This document shows positions 34,062-41,930 of a DNA stretch of 57,226 nt, piece by piece. The stretch is from Clostridia bacterium (GTDB lineage: Bacteria; Bacillota; Clostridia; Oscillospirales; Acutalibacteraceae). The stretch lies in contig JAFQJL010000022.1 of the NCBI GenBank assembly GCA_017414965.1, forward strand, positions 1 through 57,226, given 5' to 3'. Numbering within the stretch: position 1 is the first letter of the stretch; each line of letters opens with the position of its first letter. The position numbers were made by a program, and so were the translations under genes. The notes below the pieces were generated by a model. It was given only the letters and a program-made list of their open reading frames with translations. It had not been told where the DNA came from and made no database searches.

Positions 34062-35153
34062 ATGAAAACAGTTATGCTGGTTTTCGGCACACGGCCGGAA
34101 GCTATAAAAATGTGTCCTCTTGTGAATGAACTGAAAACGCGGGATAATATCCAAACCGTGGTATGCGTCACCGGCCAGCATCGACAGATGCTCGATCAGG
34201 TGTTGGACGCTTTCGGCGTCCGACCGGACTACGATCTGTCGGTGATGCAGGCCAACCAAACGCTGTTTGATATTACCACCAACATTTTGGCGCGTATCCG
34301 CGCGGTGTTGGAGGAGGTGCGTCCGGACGTTGTGCTGGTACACGGCGATACCTCGACCACCTTTGTAACAGCGCTCGCGTGTTTCTATATGCAGATTCCG
34401 GTCGGGCACGTGGAAGCCGGGCTTCGCACCTACGACATTTACAGCCCTTATCCCGAAGAATTTAACCGACAAGCCGTAGGCATTGTGGCGAAATACCACT
34501 TTGCTCCCACCGAAACCGCCAAGCAGCATCTGCTAAGCGAGGGAAAGACGGCGGCGGATATCTACGTCACCGGCAACACCGCCATCGACGCACTTAAAAC
34601 CACCGTGCGTGAGAGCTACACCCATCCGGAGCTGGAGTGGGTGGCGGACAGTCGATTGATCGTCATCACCGCGCATCGTCGGGAAAACCTCGGCGAGCCG
34701 ATGCACGCGATGTTCCGTGCGATCCGCCGGATCGTCGAGGAGCATCCCGACGTGAAAGCAATCTATCCCATTCATATGAACCCCGCCGTGCGCAAGGCCG
34801 CGGAAGAGGAGTTGGGCGGCTGTGACCGCATTCGCCTCATCGAGCCGCTGGACGTGTTGGATTTCCACAATTTCCTGGCACGCAGTCATCTGATCTTAAC
34901 CGACAGCGGCGGCATTCAAGAGGAGGCGCCCAGTCTGGGCAAGCCGGTGCTGGTCATGCGCGACACCACCGAGCGACCGGAGGGAATTCAGGCCGGCACG
35001 CTCAAGCTGGTGGGCACCGACGAGCAGGTCATTTACAACACCTGCAAACAGCTATTGAACGACACGACCGCCTATCAGGCGATGGCACACGCCAGCAATC
35101 CGTATGGCGACGGCTTCGCCTGCAAGCGAATCGCCGATATTTTATCCCGATAG
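34062..35153 (+). CDS. wecB: UDP-N-acetylglucosamine 2-epimerase
   Basis: A 363-aa non-hydrolysing epimerase that interconverts UDP-GlcNAc and UDP-ManNAc. VFGTRPEAIKMCPLV, VCVTGQHRQMLDQVL, VHGDTSTTFVTALACFY, HVEAGLRTYDIYSPYPEEFNRQ and TDSGGIQEEAPSLGKPVLVMRDTTERPE are family blocks including catalytic Asp/Glu/His residues. First gene of a three-gene sugar-nucleotide operon; product may feed teichoic acid linkage or other wall glycans. Confidence 0.95.
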   Translation: MKTVMLVFGTRPEAIKMCPLVNELKTRDNIQTVVCVTGQHRQMLDQVLDAFGVRPDYDLSVMQANQTLFDITTNILARIRAVLEEVRPDVVLVHGDTSTTFVTALACFYMQIPVGHVEAGLRTYDIYSPYPEEFNRQAVGIVAKYHFAPTETAKQHLLSEGKTAADIYVTGNTAIDALKTTVRESYTHPELEWVADSRLIVITAHRRENLGEPMHAMFRAIRRIVEEHPDVKAIYPIHMNPAVRKAAEEELGGCDRIRLIEPLDVLDFHNFLARSHLILTDSGGIQEEAPSLGKPVLVMRDTTERPEGIQAGTLKLVGTDEQVIYNTCKQLLNDTTAYQAMAHASNPYGDGFACKRIADILSR

Positions 35154-35168
35154 AGAGAGGGGATTTGG

Positions 35169-36272
35169 ATGTCAAAAATCAACGTGACGCGTTCCTCAAT
35201 GCCGGATTTTGAGGAATATTGCAACGAGATCCGCGAGCTATGGGATTCCCGCTGGCTCACCAACATGGGCGTCAAGCATAAGCAGCTGCAAGCGGATCTG
35301 GAGCAATACCTCGGCGTCGATAAGACGGTGCTGTACACCAACGGGCATCTGGCGCTGGAGCATCTGCTGGCGGCGTTGCAGCTGCCGGTCGGCGGCGAGG
35401 TGATCACTACCCCGTTTACCTTTGTGTCTACCACCCACGCGATCGTGCGCAACGGCTTGACGCCGGTGTTTTGCGACGTCAACGAGGTCGACTACACCAT
35501 CGACGCTTCTAAGATTGAGGCGCTGATTACCGATAAGACCTGCGCGATCGTGCCGGTGCACGTGTACGGCAATCTCTGCGACGTGGAAGCCATCGACCGC
35601 ATCGCGAAAAAGCACGGTCTGCCGGTCGTTTACGATGCGGCGCATGCATTCGGCGTGAAGAAAAACGGCGCCGGCGTGGCCACCTTCGGCACCGCGTCGA
35701 TGTTCAGCTTCCACGCCACTAAGGTGTATAACACCATCGAAGGCGGCGCGGTCTGCACCGCGGACGCGGCGCTGGCGGACAAGCTGGAGAAATTCAAAAA
35801 CTTCGGTATCACCGGTCAGGAGACCTGCGAGTACATCGGCGGCAACGCCAAGATGAGCGAGTTCCAGGCGGCAATGGGGTTATGCAACCTGCGGCATCTG
35901 GACGGCGAGATCGCCAAACGCCGCCACGCGGTTGAGCTCTACCGTCAACGTCTCGGCGGTGTGGACGGCATTCGCCTGTGCGCCGAACAAGACGGCGTGG
36001 CACATAACTACGCGTATTTCCCCGTTGTGTTTGACGGGTTTAAGCGCACCCGCGACGAGATCTTTGCCAAGCTCGGCGAAAACGGCATTGTCGCCCGCAA
36101 GTATTTCTATCCGCTCACCAGTTCCTTTGAGTGTTACCAAAACCTACCCACCGCCGCGCCGGACAAAACGCCGGTGGCCAAATATATCGCCGATCGCGTG
36201 CTGACCTTGCCGTTGTACGCCGATCTGAGCGACGAGGACGTCAATCGCATTTGCGACATCATTTTAGAATAA
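35169..36272 (+). CDS. DegT/DnrJ/EryC1/StrS-family sugar aminotransferase
   Basis: A 367-aa PLP enzyme that aminates keto-sugars on a nucleotide. YDAAHAFGVKKNG (Asp for PLP) and the PLP-lysine in FSFHATKVYNTIEGGA are visible; GYxxK-type variants appear as HATK. It begins 15 nt after wecB and 19 nt before rfbB. With RfbB supplying dTDP-4-keto-6-deoxyglucose, a dTDP-amino-sugar is the likely product, but C3 versus C4 position cannot be read here. Confidence 0.9.
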   Translation: MSKINVTRSSMPDFEEYCNEIRELWDSRWLTNMGVKHKQLQADLEQYLGVDKTVLYTNGHLALEHLLAALQLPVGGEVITTPFTFVSTTHAIVRNGLTPVFCDVNEVDYTIDASKIEALITDKTCAIVPVHVYGNLCDVEAIDRIAKKHGLPVVYDAAHAFGVKKNGAGVATFGTASMFSFHATKVYNTIEGGAVCTADAALADKLEKFKNFGITGQETCEYIGGNAKMSEFQAAMGLCNLRHLDGEIAKRRHAVELYRQRLGGVDGIRLCAEQDGVAHNYAYFPVVFDGFKRTRDEIFAKLGENGIVARKYFYPLTSSFECYQNLPTAAPDKTPVAKYIADRVLTLPLYADLSDEDVNRICDIILE

Positions 36273-36291
36273 CGTAAACGGAGGAGATCGT

Positions 36292-37311
36292 ATGACTATT
36301 ATCGTGACCGGCGGCGCCGGATTTATCGGTTCCAACTTTGTGTTCCATATGCTGAAAAAATATCCGGATTACCGCATCGTCTGCTTGGACAAGCTGACCT
36401 ATGCCGGTAACCTATCGACGCTGGCGCCGGTGATGGATAACCCGCAGTTCCGCTTTGTCAAAGCAGACATCTGCGATCGCGAGGCCGTGTACAAGCTGTT
36501 CGAGGAGGAGAATCCGGACATCGTGGTCAACTTCGCGGCGGAAAGCCACGTGGACCGTTCGATCGAAAATCCGGACGTGTTCCTGCAGACCAACATTATG
36601 GGTACTGCTGTGCTGATGGACGCCTGCCGCAAATACGGCATCACGCGCTATCATCAGGTTTCCACCGACGAGGTGTACGGCGATCTGCCGCTGGATCGGC
36701 CGGATCTGTTCTTCACCGAGGAAACGCCCATCCACACCAGCTCGCCGTACAGCAGCTCCAAGGCGGGCGCCGATCTGCTGGTGCTGGCCTACCACCGCAC
36801 CTTCGGATTGCCGGTGACCATCAGCCGCTGCTCCAACAACTACGGTCCGTATCATTTCCCGGAGAAGCTCATTCCGCTGATGATCGCCAACGCACTGGGC
36901 GACAAGCCTCTGCCGGTTTACGGCGAAGGTCTCAACGTCCGCGACTGGCTGTACGTGGAGGATCACTGCAAGGCGATCGACCTGATCATTCACAACGGTC
37001 GCGTGGGCGAGGTGTATAACATCGGCGGTCACAACGAGATGAAGAACATCGACATTGTCAAGATTATCTGCAAGGCGCTGGGCAAACCGGAAAGCCTGAT
37101 CACCTACGTCACCGACCGCAAGGGTCACGATATGCGCTACGCGATCGATCCGACCAAGATCCACAACGAGCTCGGCTGGTTGCCGGAGACCAAGTTTGCC
37201 GACGGCATTCAAAAAACGATCCAGTGGTATCTGGACAACCGCGAGTGGTGGGAGACCATCATTTCCGGCGAATACCAGAACTACTACGAGCAAATGTACG
37301 GCAATCGATAA
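36292..37311 (+). CDS. rfbB: dTDP-glucose 4,6-dehydratase
   Basis: A 339-aa extended SDR enzyme converting dTDP-glucose to dTDP-4-keto-6-deoxyglucose. The NAD motif TGGAGFIGSNFV, FAAESHVDRSIE, VSTDEVYGDLP, the catalytic YSSSKAG (Tyr-xxx-Lys) and RCSNNYGPYHFPEKLIP match RfbB. RfbA (thymidylyltransferase) and RfbC/D are not here, so the substrate must come from elsewhere. Third gene of the operon; a strong bidirectional terminator follows. Confidence 0.95.
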   Translation: MTIIVTGGAGFIGSNFVFHMLKKYPDYRIVCLDKLTYAGNLSTLAPVMDNPQFRFVKADICDREAVYKLFEEENPDIVVNFAAESHVDRSIENPDVFLQTNIMGTAVLMDACRKYGITRYHQVSTDEVYGDLPLDRPDLFFTEETPIHTSSPYSSSKAGADLLVLAYHRTFGLPVTISRCSNNYGPYHFPEKLIPLMIANALGDKPLPVYGEGLNVRDWLYVEDHCKAIDLIIHNGRVGEVYNIGGHNEMKNIDIVKIICKALGKPESLITYVTDRKGHDMRYAIDPTKIHNELGWLPETKFADGIQKTIQWYLDNREWWETIISGEYQNYYEQMYGNR

Positions 37312-37319
37312 AAACGACA

Positions 37320-37356
37320 AAAAACTCCCCCTCGATTTTTCGAGGGGGAGTTTTTG
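37320..37356. terminator. bidirectional terminator
   Basis: AAAACTCCCCCTCG-loop-CGAGGGGGAGTTTT between convergent genes. Confidence 0.9.
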
Positions 37357-37364
37357 GTTTTATA

Positions 37365-38240
37365 TTACGGGATATCCGGCGTGACCTCCGGCACCTCATC
37401 GAGAATGTCGGGGTTCTTGAGGATGTGCTTCATATGCTTCCACGCAGAAGCGTAATAGAAGCCGTTGCAAGGGCGCTCATCCAGCGTCATACACAGATCG
37501 TAGTAGCTGCGGCGCTCCACGTTACCGAGAATATCCAGCTCGTTCGCGTGACGGCGGCGGCCATACGCCAAAAACGCCGGCACGGTGCCGAAATTGTACA
37601 GATGGTGGTAGATCGGCGGAATGCCGAGCGAGCCCATCGAGGTGATAAACAGCGAGCCGTGGAACGGGCTGAGGTTGGTAATCGCCGTTGGCAGCCAGCC
37701 AAAGTAATCCAGCGTTTTCAGCACCCACACCACGAATTTCTTCACCAGACCGGGAATGTAGTTGATCACCTTGGCCAGTCCGTCAAAGCCGGTTTCGGCA
37801 GACTCCGCCGTCGCCTCTTTGTACAGCTCGTTAAACACGTTGTACACATCCTCGGCGGTATCGGTCGGCAAAAACACCGGCTTGATCACGGTGGTGTCGC
37901 CCTCCAGCGTCATCTCGCGCTTGACGTCCATACACACCACGACGCGATCACGCGTGTAGATCTTCTGTCCACGGATAAAGCGGTTGATGCCCGGACGATC
38001 CGCGATCGTGCGGACGTACGCCGCCAACAACACGTGCAACAGACCGAAATCGGACAAGCCCTCCTTCCGCTTACGGCGGATATAGGCGTCGATCGGGGCA
38101 GCGTCCACCGAATCGGTGAACATGTTGCAGGCATCCTGACGCTCGACCATAATATAGGGCGCCACGTAGTCCATCGGTTGCAAACTACGGACGCGACGAT
38201 GATTTTTTCGGGTATATGTGCGCTCGGAATTCGGTTTCAT
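37365..38240 (-). CDS. 2-oxoacid dehydrogenase acyltransferase (CAT)-like protein
   Basis: A 291-aa protein resembling the catalytic domain of lipoamide acyltransferases and chloramphenicol acetyltransferase, without lipoyl or E1-binding domains. The C-terminal block ITSMGSLGIPPIYHHLYNFGTVPAFLAYG ... CMTLDERPCNGFYYA parallels the 'SN.G..G......I..P....L.......DHR..DGA' region of E2; here the DHRxxDG motif is DERPCNG, with the catalytic His replaced by Glu. Activity as an acyltransferase is therefore doubtful. ATG behind GAGGAGAGAGG; own promoter. Confidence 0.65.
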   Translation of the reverse strand: MKPNSERTYTRKNHRRVRSLQPMDYVAPYIMVERQDACNMFTDSVDAAPIDAYIRRKRKEGLSDFGLLHVLLAAYVRTIADRPGINRFIRGQKIYTRDRVVVCMDVKREMTLEGDTTVIKPVFLPTDTAEDVYNVFNELYKEATAESAETGFDGLAKVINYIPGLVKKFVVWVLKTLDYFGWLPTAITNLSPFHGSLFITSMGSLGIPPIYHHLYNFGTVPAFLAYGRRRHANELDILGNVERRSYYDLCMTLDERPCNGFYYASAWKHMKHILKNPDILDEVPEVTPDIP

Positions 38241-38293
38241 AGGCCTCTCTCCTCACACGCCACCCATAAGCGAGTGGCAAAATCGTTATTCTC

Positions 38294-38322
38294 ATTATAT
38301 AAGAAAATGTCGAAAATAGCAA
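38294..38322 (-). promoter_or_regulatory. promoter of CAT-like gene
   Basis: Minus-strand TTGCTA, 17 bp, TATAAT. Confidence 0.7.
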
Positions 38323-38329
38323 CCAAAAT

Positions 38330-38373
38330 GCGTTCTACTACCAGTAGAGTGGGGTAGACGAGTGATAGAACGC
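38330..38373. promoter_or_regulatory. nested inverted repeat between divergent promoters
   Basis: GCGTTCTA (38330-38337) and TAGAACGC (38366-38373) form an outer dyad; CTACT-ACC-AGTAG sits inside. It lies between the divergent CAT-like and putP promoters; possible operator or RNA hairpin. Confidence 0.4.
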
Positions 38374-38432
38374 CGCAAAATTTCCGCAATTTTCGGCAAA
38401 TTTCGCACCTCGCCGGAAAATGGATTTTTTGG

Positions 38433-38461
38433 TTGCATTTGCCCTTTCTGTATGGTATAAT
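38433..38461 (+). promoter_or_regulatory. promoter of putP-like gene
   Basis: TTGCAT, 17 bp, TATAAT, 45 bp before the ATG. Confidence 0.8.
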
Positions 38462-38505
38462 GATTTTATTCTTTTACACCATTAAAGTAAATGGGAGGTT
38501 TTTTT

Positions 38506-40062
38506 ATGACGTGGCAATTGCTTGCTTTCATTTGTTATTTTGCTATGATCCTCGCCATCGGTTTGATCTTCTTCTTCAAATCGAAGAACGACGGCGAAAA
38601 GGAATACTTCCTCGGCGGCCGCACGATGGGCCCGTGGGTAACCGCAATGAGTGCGCAGGCCTCGGATATGTCCGGCTGGCTGTTGATGGGTTTCCCCGGC
38701 AGCATTCTGGCGTTCGGCATGGGCAAGGTCTGGATCGGCATCGGTCTGGCACTGGGCACCGCCGCCAACTGGATCTTTGTGGCTAAACGTCTGCGCCGCT
38801 TCTCCAAAGAAGCGAACGACTCGATCACACTGCCGCAGTATCTGACCAACCGCTTCGCCACCCAAAACCCGGTGCTGAAGATCGTGTGTGCGATCATTTT
38901 CCTCATCAGCTTCACCGTGTACGTGGCGTCGGCGTTTTCCGCCGGCGCCAAGGTGATGTGCGCTGTCATTCCGTGGTTTAACGAAACCGGCAATCAGCTG
39001 CTGGCGATGATCCTCTTCGCGTTGCTCATTCTGATTTACACCTTTATGGGTGGCTATAAGGCGGTCTGCTGGACCGACTTCTTCCAGGGTCTGATGATGC
39101 TGGTCGCGCTGTTGGCCGTGCCGATCATGATGGCCGGCGGCGTCACGCAGGATCCGGCGCAGGCCGAGCTGCTCAACGGTGCGTTTGCAGAGGGTGTTTC
39201 CGCTTTCGGCACCAATCCGTTCACCGCCCCGTGGACCGATATTGTAACCGGTCTGGCGTGGGGTCTCGGCTACTTTGGTATGCCGCACATTCTGGTTCGC
39301 TTTATGGCGATCGAGAAATCCAAAATGATCAAGAAAGCCTCGACGGTTGCGATCGTCTGGGTGGTGCTGACGCTGGGCGCCGCCATCCTGATGGCGATCC
39401 TCGGCCGTACTTTCCTGATGGGCGACTCCTCGCTGGCTGAGCTGCTGCTCCCTGCCGGCAACCAAGAGGACATCTTCATCACGATCGTGCAGTACCTGTT
39501 CCCGTCGTTTATCGCCGGCTTACTGCTCGCGGCGATCATCGCAGCCGCGATGTCCACCGCGGACTCGCAGTTGCTGGTGGCTTCCTCTTCCTTTACCAGC
39601 GACCTGTATAAGCCGCTGATCCGCAAGAACAAGGCTTCCGACAAAGAAATGCTTTGGGTGGGCCGTCTGGTCGTCGTGATCGTTTCGATCGTGGCGTTCT
39701 TCATCGCTTCCAGCGGTGGCAAATGGGCCGGCAGCATTATGAGCATGGTGGAAAATGCGTGGGGTCTGTTCGGCGCGGCGTTTGGTCCGGTCGTGATCCT
39801 TTCGCTGTTCTGGCGCCGCCTCAACTACACCGGCGCGGTGGTCGGTATCATCACCGGCGCGGTGGTGGATATCGCGTGGCTGTTGCTGTTCACCAACACC
39901 ATCATGGATGCGGTCATTGTACCGACCGGCATCTACGAGATCCTACCCGGCTTCGTGGTCGGCTTACTCGCCACCGTCGTCACCTCGCTGCTGACGCCGG
40001 CTCCGTCGGCCGAAGTCACCGCGATCTACGACGCGGCGGTGGACACCTCCATCGACGACTAA
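38506..40062 (+). CDS. putP: sodium/proline symporter (SSS family)
   Basis: A 518-aa sodium:solute symporter with about 13 transmembrane segments. YFLGGRTMGPWVTAMSAQASDMSGWLLMGFPG is the PutP Na+ and proline site region, and AAIIAAAMSTADSQLLVASSSFTSDLYK the family signature in a later helix. Imports L-proline with Na+. ATG at 38506 follows GGGAGG; the frame extends 15 nt upstream without support. Monocistronic with clear promoter and terminator. Confidence 0.92.
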   Translation: MTWQLLAFICYFAMILAIGLIFFFKSKNDGEKEYFLGGRTMGPWVTAMSAQASDMSGWLLMGFPGSILAFGMGKVWIGIGLALGTAANWIFVAKRLRRFSKEANDSITLPQYLTNRFATQNPVLKIVCAIIFLISFTVYVASAFSAGAKVMCAVIPWFNETGNQLLAMILFALLILIYTFMGGYKAVCWTDFFQGLMMLVALLAVPIMMAGGVTQDPAQAELLNGAFAEGVSAFGTNPFTAPWTDIVTGLAWGLGYFGMPHILVRFMAIEKSKMIKKASTVAIVWVVLTLGAAILMAILGRTFLMGDSSLAELLLPAGNQEDIFITIVQYLFPSFIAGLLLAAIIAAAMSTADSQLLVASSSFTSDLYKPLIRKNKASDKEMLWVGRLVVVIVSIVAFFIASSGGKWAGSIMSMVENAWGLFGAAFGPVVILSLFWRRLNYTGAVVGIITGAVVDIAWLLLFTNTIMDAVIVPTGIYEILPGFVVGLLATVVTSLLTPAPSAEVTAIYDAAVDTSIDD

Positions 40063-40068
40063 ATCCCC

Positions 40069-40103
40069 TGAGCATCCGCGAAAAACGCGGATGCTCATTT
40101 TTT
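40069..40103 (+). terminator. terminator of putP
   Basis: TGAGCATCCGCG-AAAAA-CGCGGATGCTCA followed by TTTTTT. Confidence 0.9.
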
Positions 40104-40112
40104 GCCCGCCGC

Positions 40113-40141
40113 TTGACTTTGTCGGCGGTTGCGTATACAAT
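40113..40141 (+). promoter_or_regulatory. promoter of alpha/beta hydrolase gene
   Basis: TTGACT, 17 bp, TACAAT, 30 bp before the ATG. Confidence 0.65.
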
Positions 40142-40172
40142 TTAACCAGAACACCGCAAAGGAGGATCGGAT

Positions 40173-41186
40173 ATGAACCAGACACACGCCCACCAGTTTA
40201 TTTTGGATAAAGCGCGCGCCACAGCGCCGCAGCTGGCGTTTTCGGAGGATGCTGCGTGGCGGCAGACCGCCCGCGAAAAGCTGACCGAGCTGCTGGGGTT
40301 GCCGTTGGCTTCGTGCGACGATGCCTTCGCGCTTTTGGGAACGCAGGAATACACCGATCACCGGCGCATTTCGTTTGCGTTTCAAAGCGAGCCGGGCTAT
40401 ACCGTTTGCGGCGAATTCGTCGTGCCGCATGGCGCAACCGGCAAATTGCCGGTCGTGATCGGTCTGCAAGGGCACACCACCGGTCGCCACATCACGCTGG
40501 GCGAACAACGCTACGAGGGAGACGACGCGCGTCTATCTGCCGGCTGTCAGGATTTTGCCGTACAGGCGCTGGCACACGGCTTTTGCGCGGTCGCAATCGA
40601 TCAGCGATACATGGGGGAAGCCGGCCACAACGACGCGGGACTGCCGGGTTGTTGCACCACCGGACACGCGCTTCCGACACTGCTGTTGGGCCGTACGCCC
40701 ATCGGCGAGCGCGTGTGGGACGTGATGCGGTTGATCGATGTGCTGCTCACGCATTTTGCCGAGTATATAGACGCTGACAACATCCTTTGCATCGGCAACT
40801 CCGGCGGCGGCACCGCTGCGTTTTATGCCGCGTGTCTGGACGACCGCATTTCGCTGGCTGTTCCCTCCTGCGGCGTATGCACCTACGAGGATTCCATTAT
40901 CGCCATCCACCATTGCAGCTGCAACTACGTCCCCGACATCCGCCGTTATTTCAACATGGGCGACCTCGGTTGCCTGATCGCGCCGCGCGATCTGGTGGTG
41001 GTGTGCGGCATAAAGGACGATATTTTCCCTGTTGCCGGCGTAGAGGAGACCTTCCACACCATCTGCCAAGGCTACCGTGCGGTTGGTCGCGCCGACCGCT
41101 GCCGACTGGTCAAGGGCGACGGCGGTCACCGCTTCTATCCGGACGATGCGTGGCCGGTCATCTTGGAATTGATGGGGCGCGCGTAA
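40173..41186 (+). CDS. alpha/beta hydrolase (acetyl-xylan-esterase-like)
   Basis: A 337-aa cytoplasmic hydrolase, no signal peptide. Nucleophile GNSGGG near residue 210, acid in CGIKDDIFP, and His in GDGGHRFYPDD. LPVVIGLQGHTTGRH (oxyanion loop) and the long cap-like stretch of about 60 residues (FCAVAIDQRYMGEAG...) resemble the acetyl xylan esterase/dienelactone hydrolase group. RBS AAAGGAGG. It precedes the BMC pair by 85 nt, but those have their own promoter. Confidence 0.8.
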   Translation: MNQTHAHQFILDKARATAPQLAFSEDAAWRQTAREKLTELLGLPLASCDDAFALLGTQEYTDHRRISFAFQSEPGYTVCGEFVVPHGATGKLPVVIGLQGHTTGRHITLGEQRYEGDDARLSAGCQDFAVQALAHGFCAVAIDQRYMGEAGHNDAGLPGCCTTGHALPTLLLGRTPIGERVWDVMRLIDVLLTHFAEYIDADNILCIGNSGGGTAAFYAACLDDRISLAVPSCGVCTYEDSIIAIHHCSCNYVPDIRRYFNMGDLGCLIAPRDLVVVCGIKDDIFPVAGVEETFHTICQGYRAVGRADRCRLVKGDGGHRFYPDDAWPVILELMGRA

Positions 41187-41210
41187 TTACGTGGTGTATA
41201 AAACTTTTTC

Positions 41211-41239
41211 TTGCGCGTATAGAAAAGGTATGGTATACT
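41211..41239 (+). promoter_or_regulatory. promoter of BMC shell-protein pair
   Basis: TTGCGC, 17 bp, TATACT, 33 bp before the first BMC gene. Confidence 0.65.
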
Positions 41240-41271
41240 ACGATTGGAAACGACCAAAGGAGGATTCCGAA

Positions 41272-41574
41272 ATGGTAGATAGAGATTATACCGGACAGGC
41301 CATCGGCGTGTTCGAGTTAGACGGATTGATGGCGTGTTACGTGGCACTGGATGCGGCGGCCAAAGCGGCCAAGGTGCAGATCCAAGGCGTGGAGCGTAAC
41401 CGTTTGAAGTCGGGCGCGTGCGTCAAGATGCGCGGCGACGTTGCCAACGTCCGCGCGGCGATGGATGCGGCGCTGGCGGCGGCCGAGCCGATTGCCAAGG
41501 TGACGGCGTGGACGATTATTGCGGCACCGGATGCCGGCACCGAGCCGGGCATCGCGATGACGATCGGCAAGTAA
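41272..41574 (+). CDS. bacterial microcompartment (BMC) shell protein, PduA/EutM-like
   Basis: A 100-aa single-BMC-domain protein, the hexameric tile of microcompartment shells. AIGVFELDGLMACYVALDAAAKAAKV and VKMRGDVANVRAAMDAALAAAE align with the canonical MVE..G...A..A.D...KAA.V and V.VRGDV..V..A..A...A. The pore loop reads RLKSGA in place of KIGSG, one residue longer. ATG at 41272 behind AAAGGAGG; an upstream start is unsupported. A second BMC gene follows by 13 nt. Confidence 0.88.
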   Translation: MVDRDYTGQAIGVFELDGLMACYVALDAAAKAAKVQIQGVERNRLKSGACVKMRGDVANVRAAMDAALAAAEPIAKVTAWTIIAAPDAGTEPGIAMTIGK

Positions 41575-41587
41575 GGGGGTGGCATAG

Positions 41588-41875
41588 ATGAAAAAACCGG
41601 AAGCGTATGCAATGGTTGAGATCCTCGGTGCCGCCAATGCGGTGCAGGTCGTTGACCAGATGGTCAAATGTGCCACGCTGGATATGTGCGCGTGGGAAAC
41701 CACTTGCGGCGGTCACGCCACCGTGATCCTTGCCGGCGAGGTGTCGGCGTGCAAGGCGGCGGTCGACAGTATCCGCGAAAATCCGCCGTGCGAGGTCACC
41801 GGTGCGTGTGTGATCTCCGGTCCGTCGGACGAATTGGTGCTGGTAGTATCGGAACTGGCCAAAAAATTGAAATAA
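41588..41875 (+). CDS. second BMC shell protein with Cys in pore loop
   Basis: A 95-aa single-BMC-domain protein. AYAMVEILGAANAVQVVDQMVKCATLDM aligns with the start of PduA/EutM, and ILAGEVSACKAAVDSI with the VRGDV region. In an ungapped alignment the pore motif I-G-S-G becomes T-C-G-G, placing a Cys at the six-fold axis; other Cys are at the helix/strand (KCATLDMC). Six Cys could meet in a hexamer, as in Fe-S-carrying shell proteins, though this is inference. Co-transcribed with the first BMC gene; terminator follows. Confidence 0.85.
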   Translation: MKKPEAYAMVEILGAANAVQVVDQMVKCATLDMCAWETTCGGHATVILAGEVSACKAAVDSIRENPPCEVTGACVISGPSDELVLVVSELAKKLK

Positions 41876-41887
41876 TCACAACAAACA

Positions 41888-41909
41888 GGGCGGGCAACCG
41901 CCCTTTTTT
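41888..41909 (+). terminator. terminator after BMC pair
   Basis: GGGCGG-GCAA-CCGCCC followed by TTTTTT. Short stem, so some read-through to the next gene is possible. Confidence 0.75.
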
Positions 41910-41930
41910 GCCCAAAAGGAGGAGTTTTGG

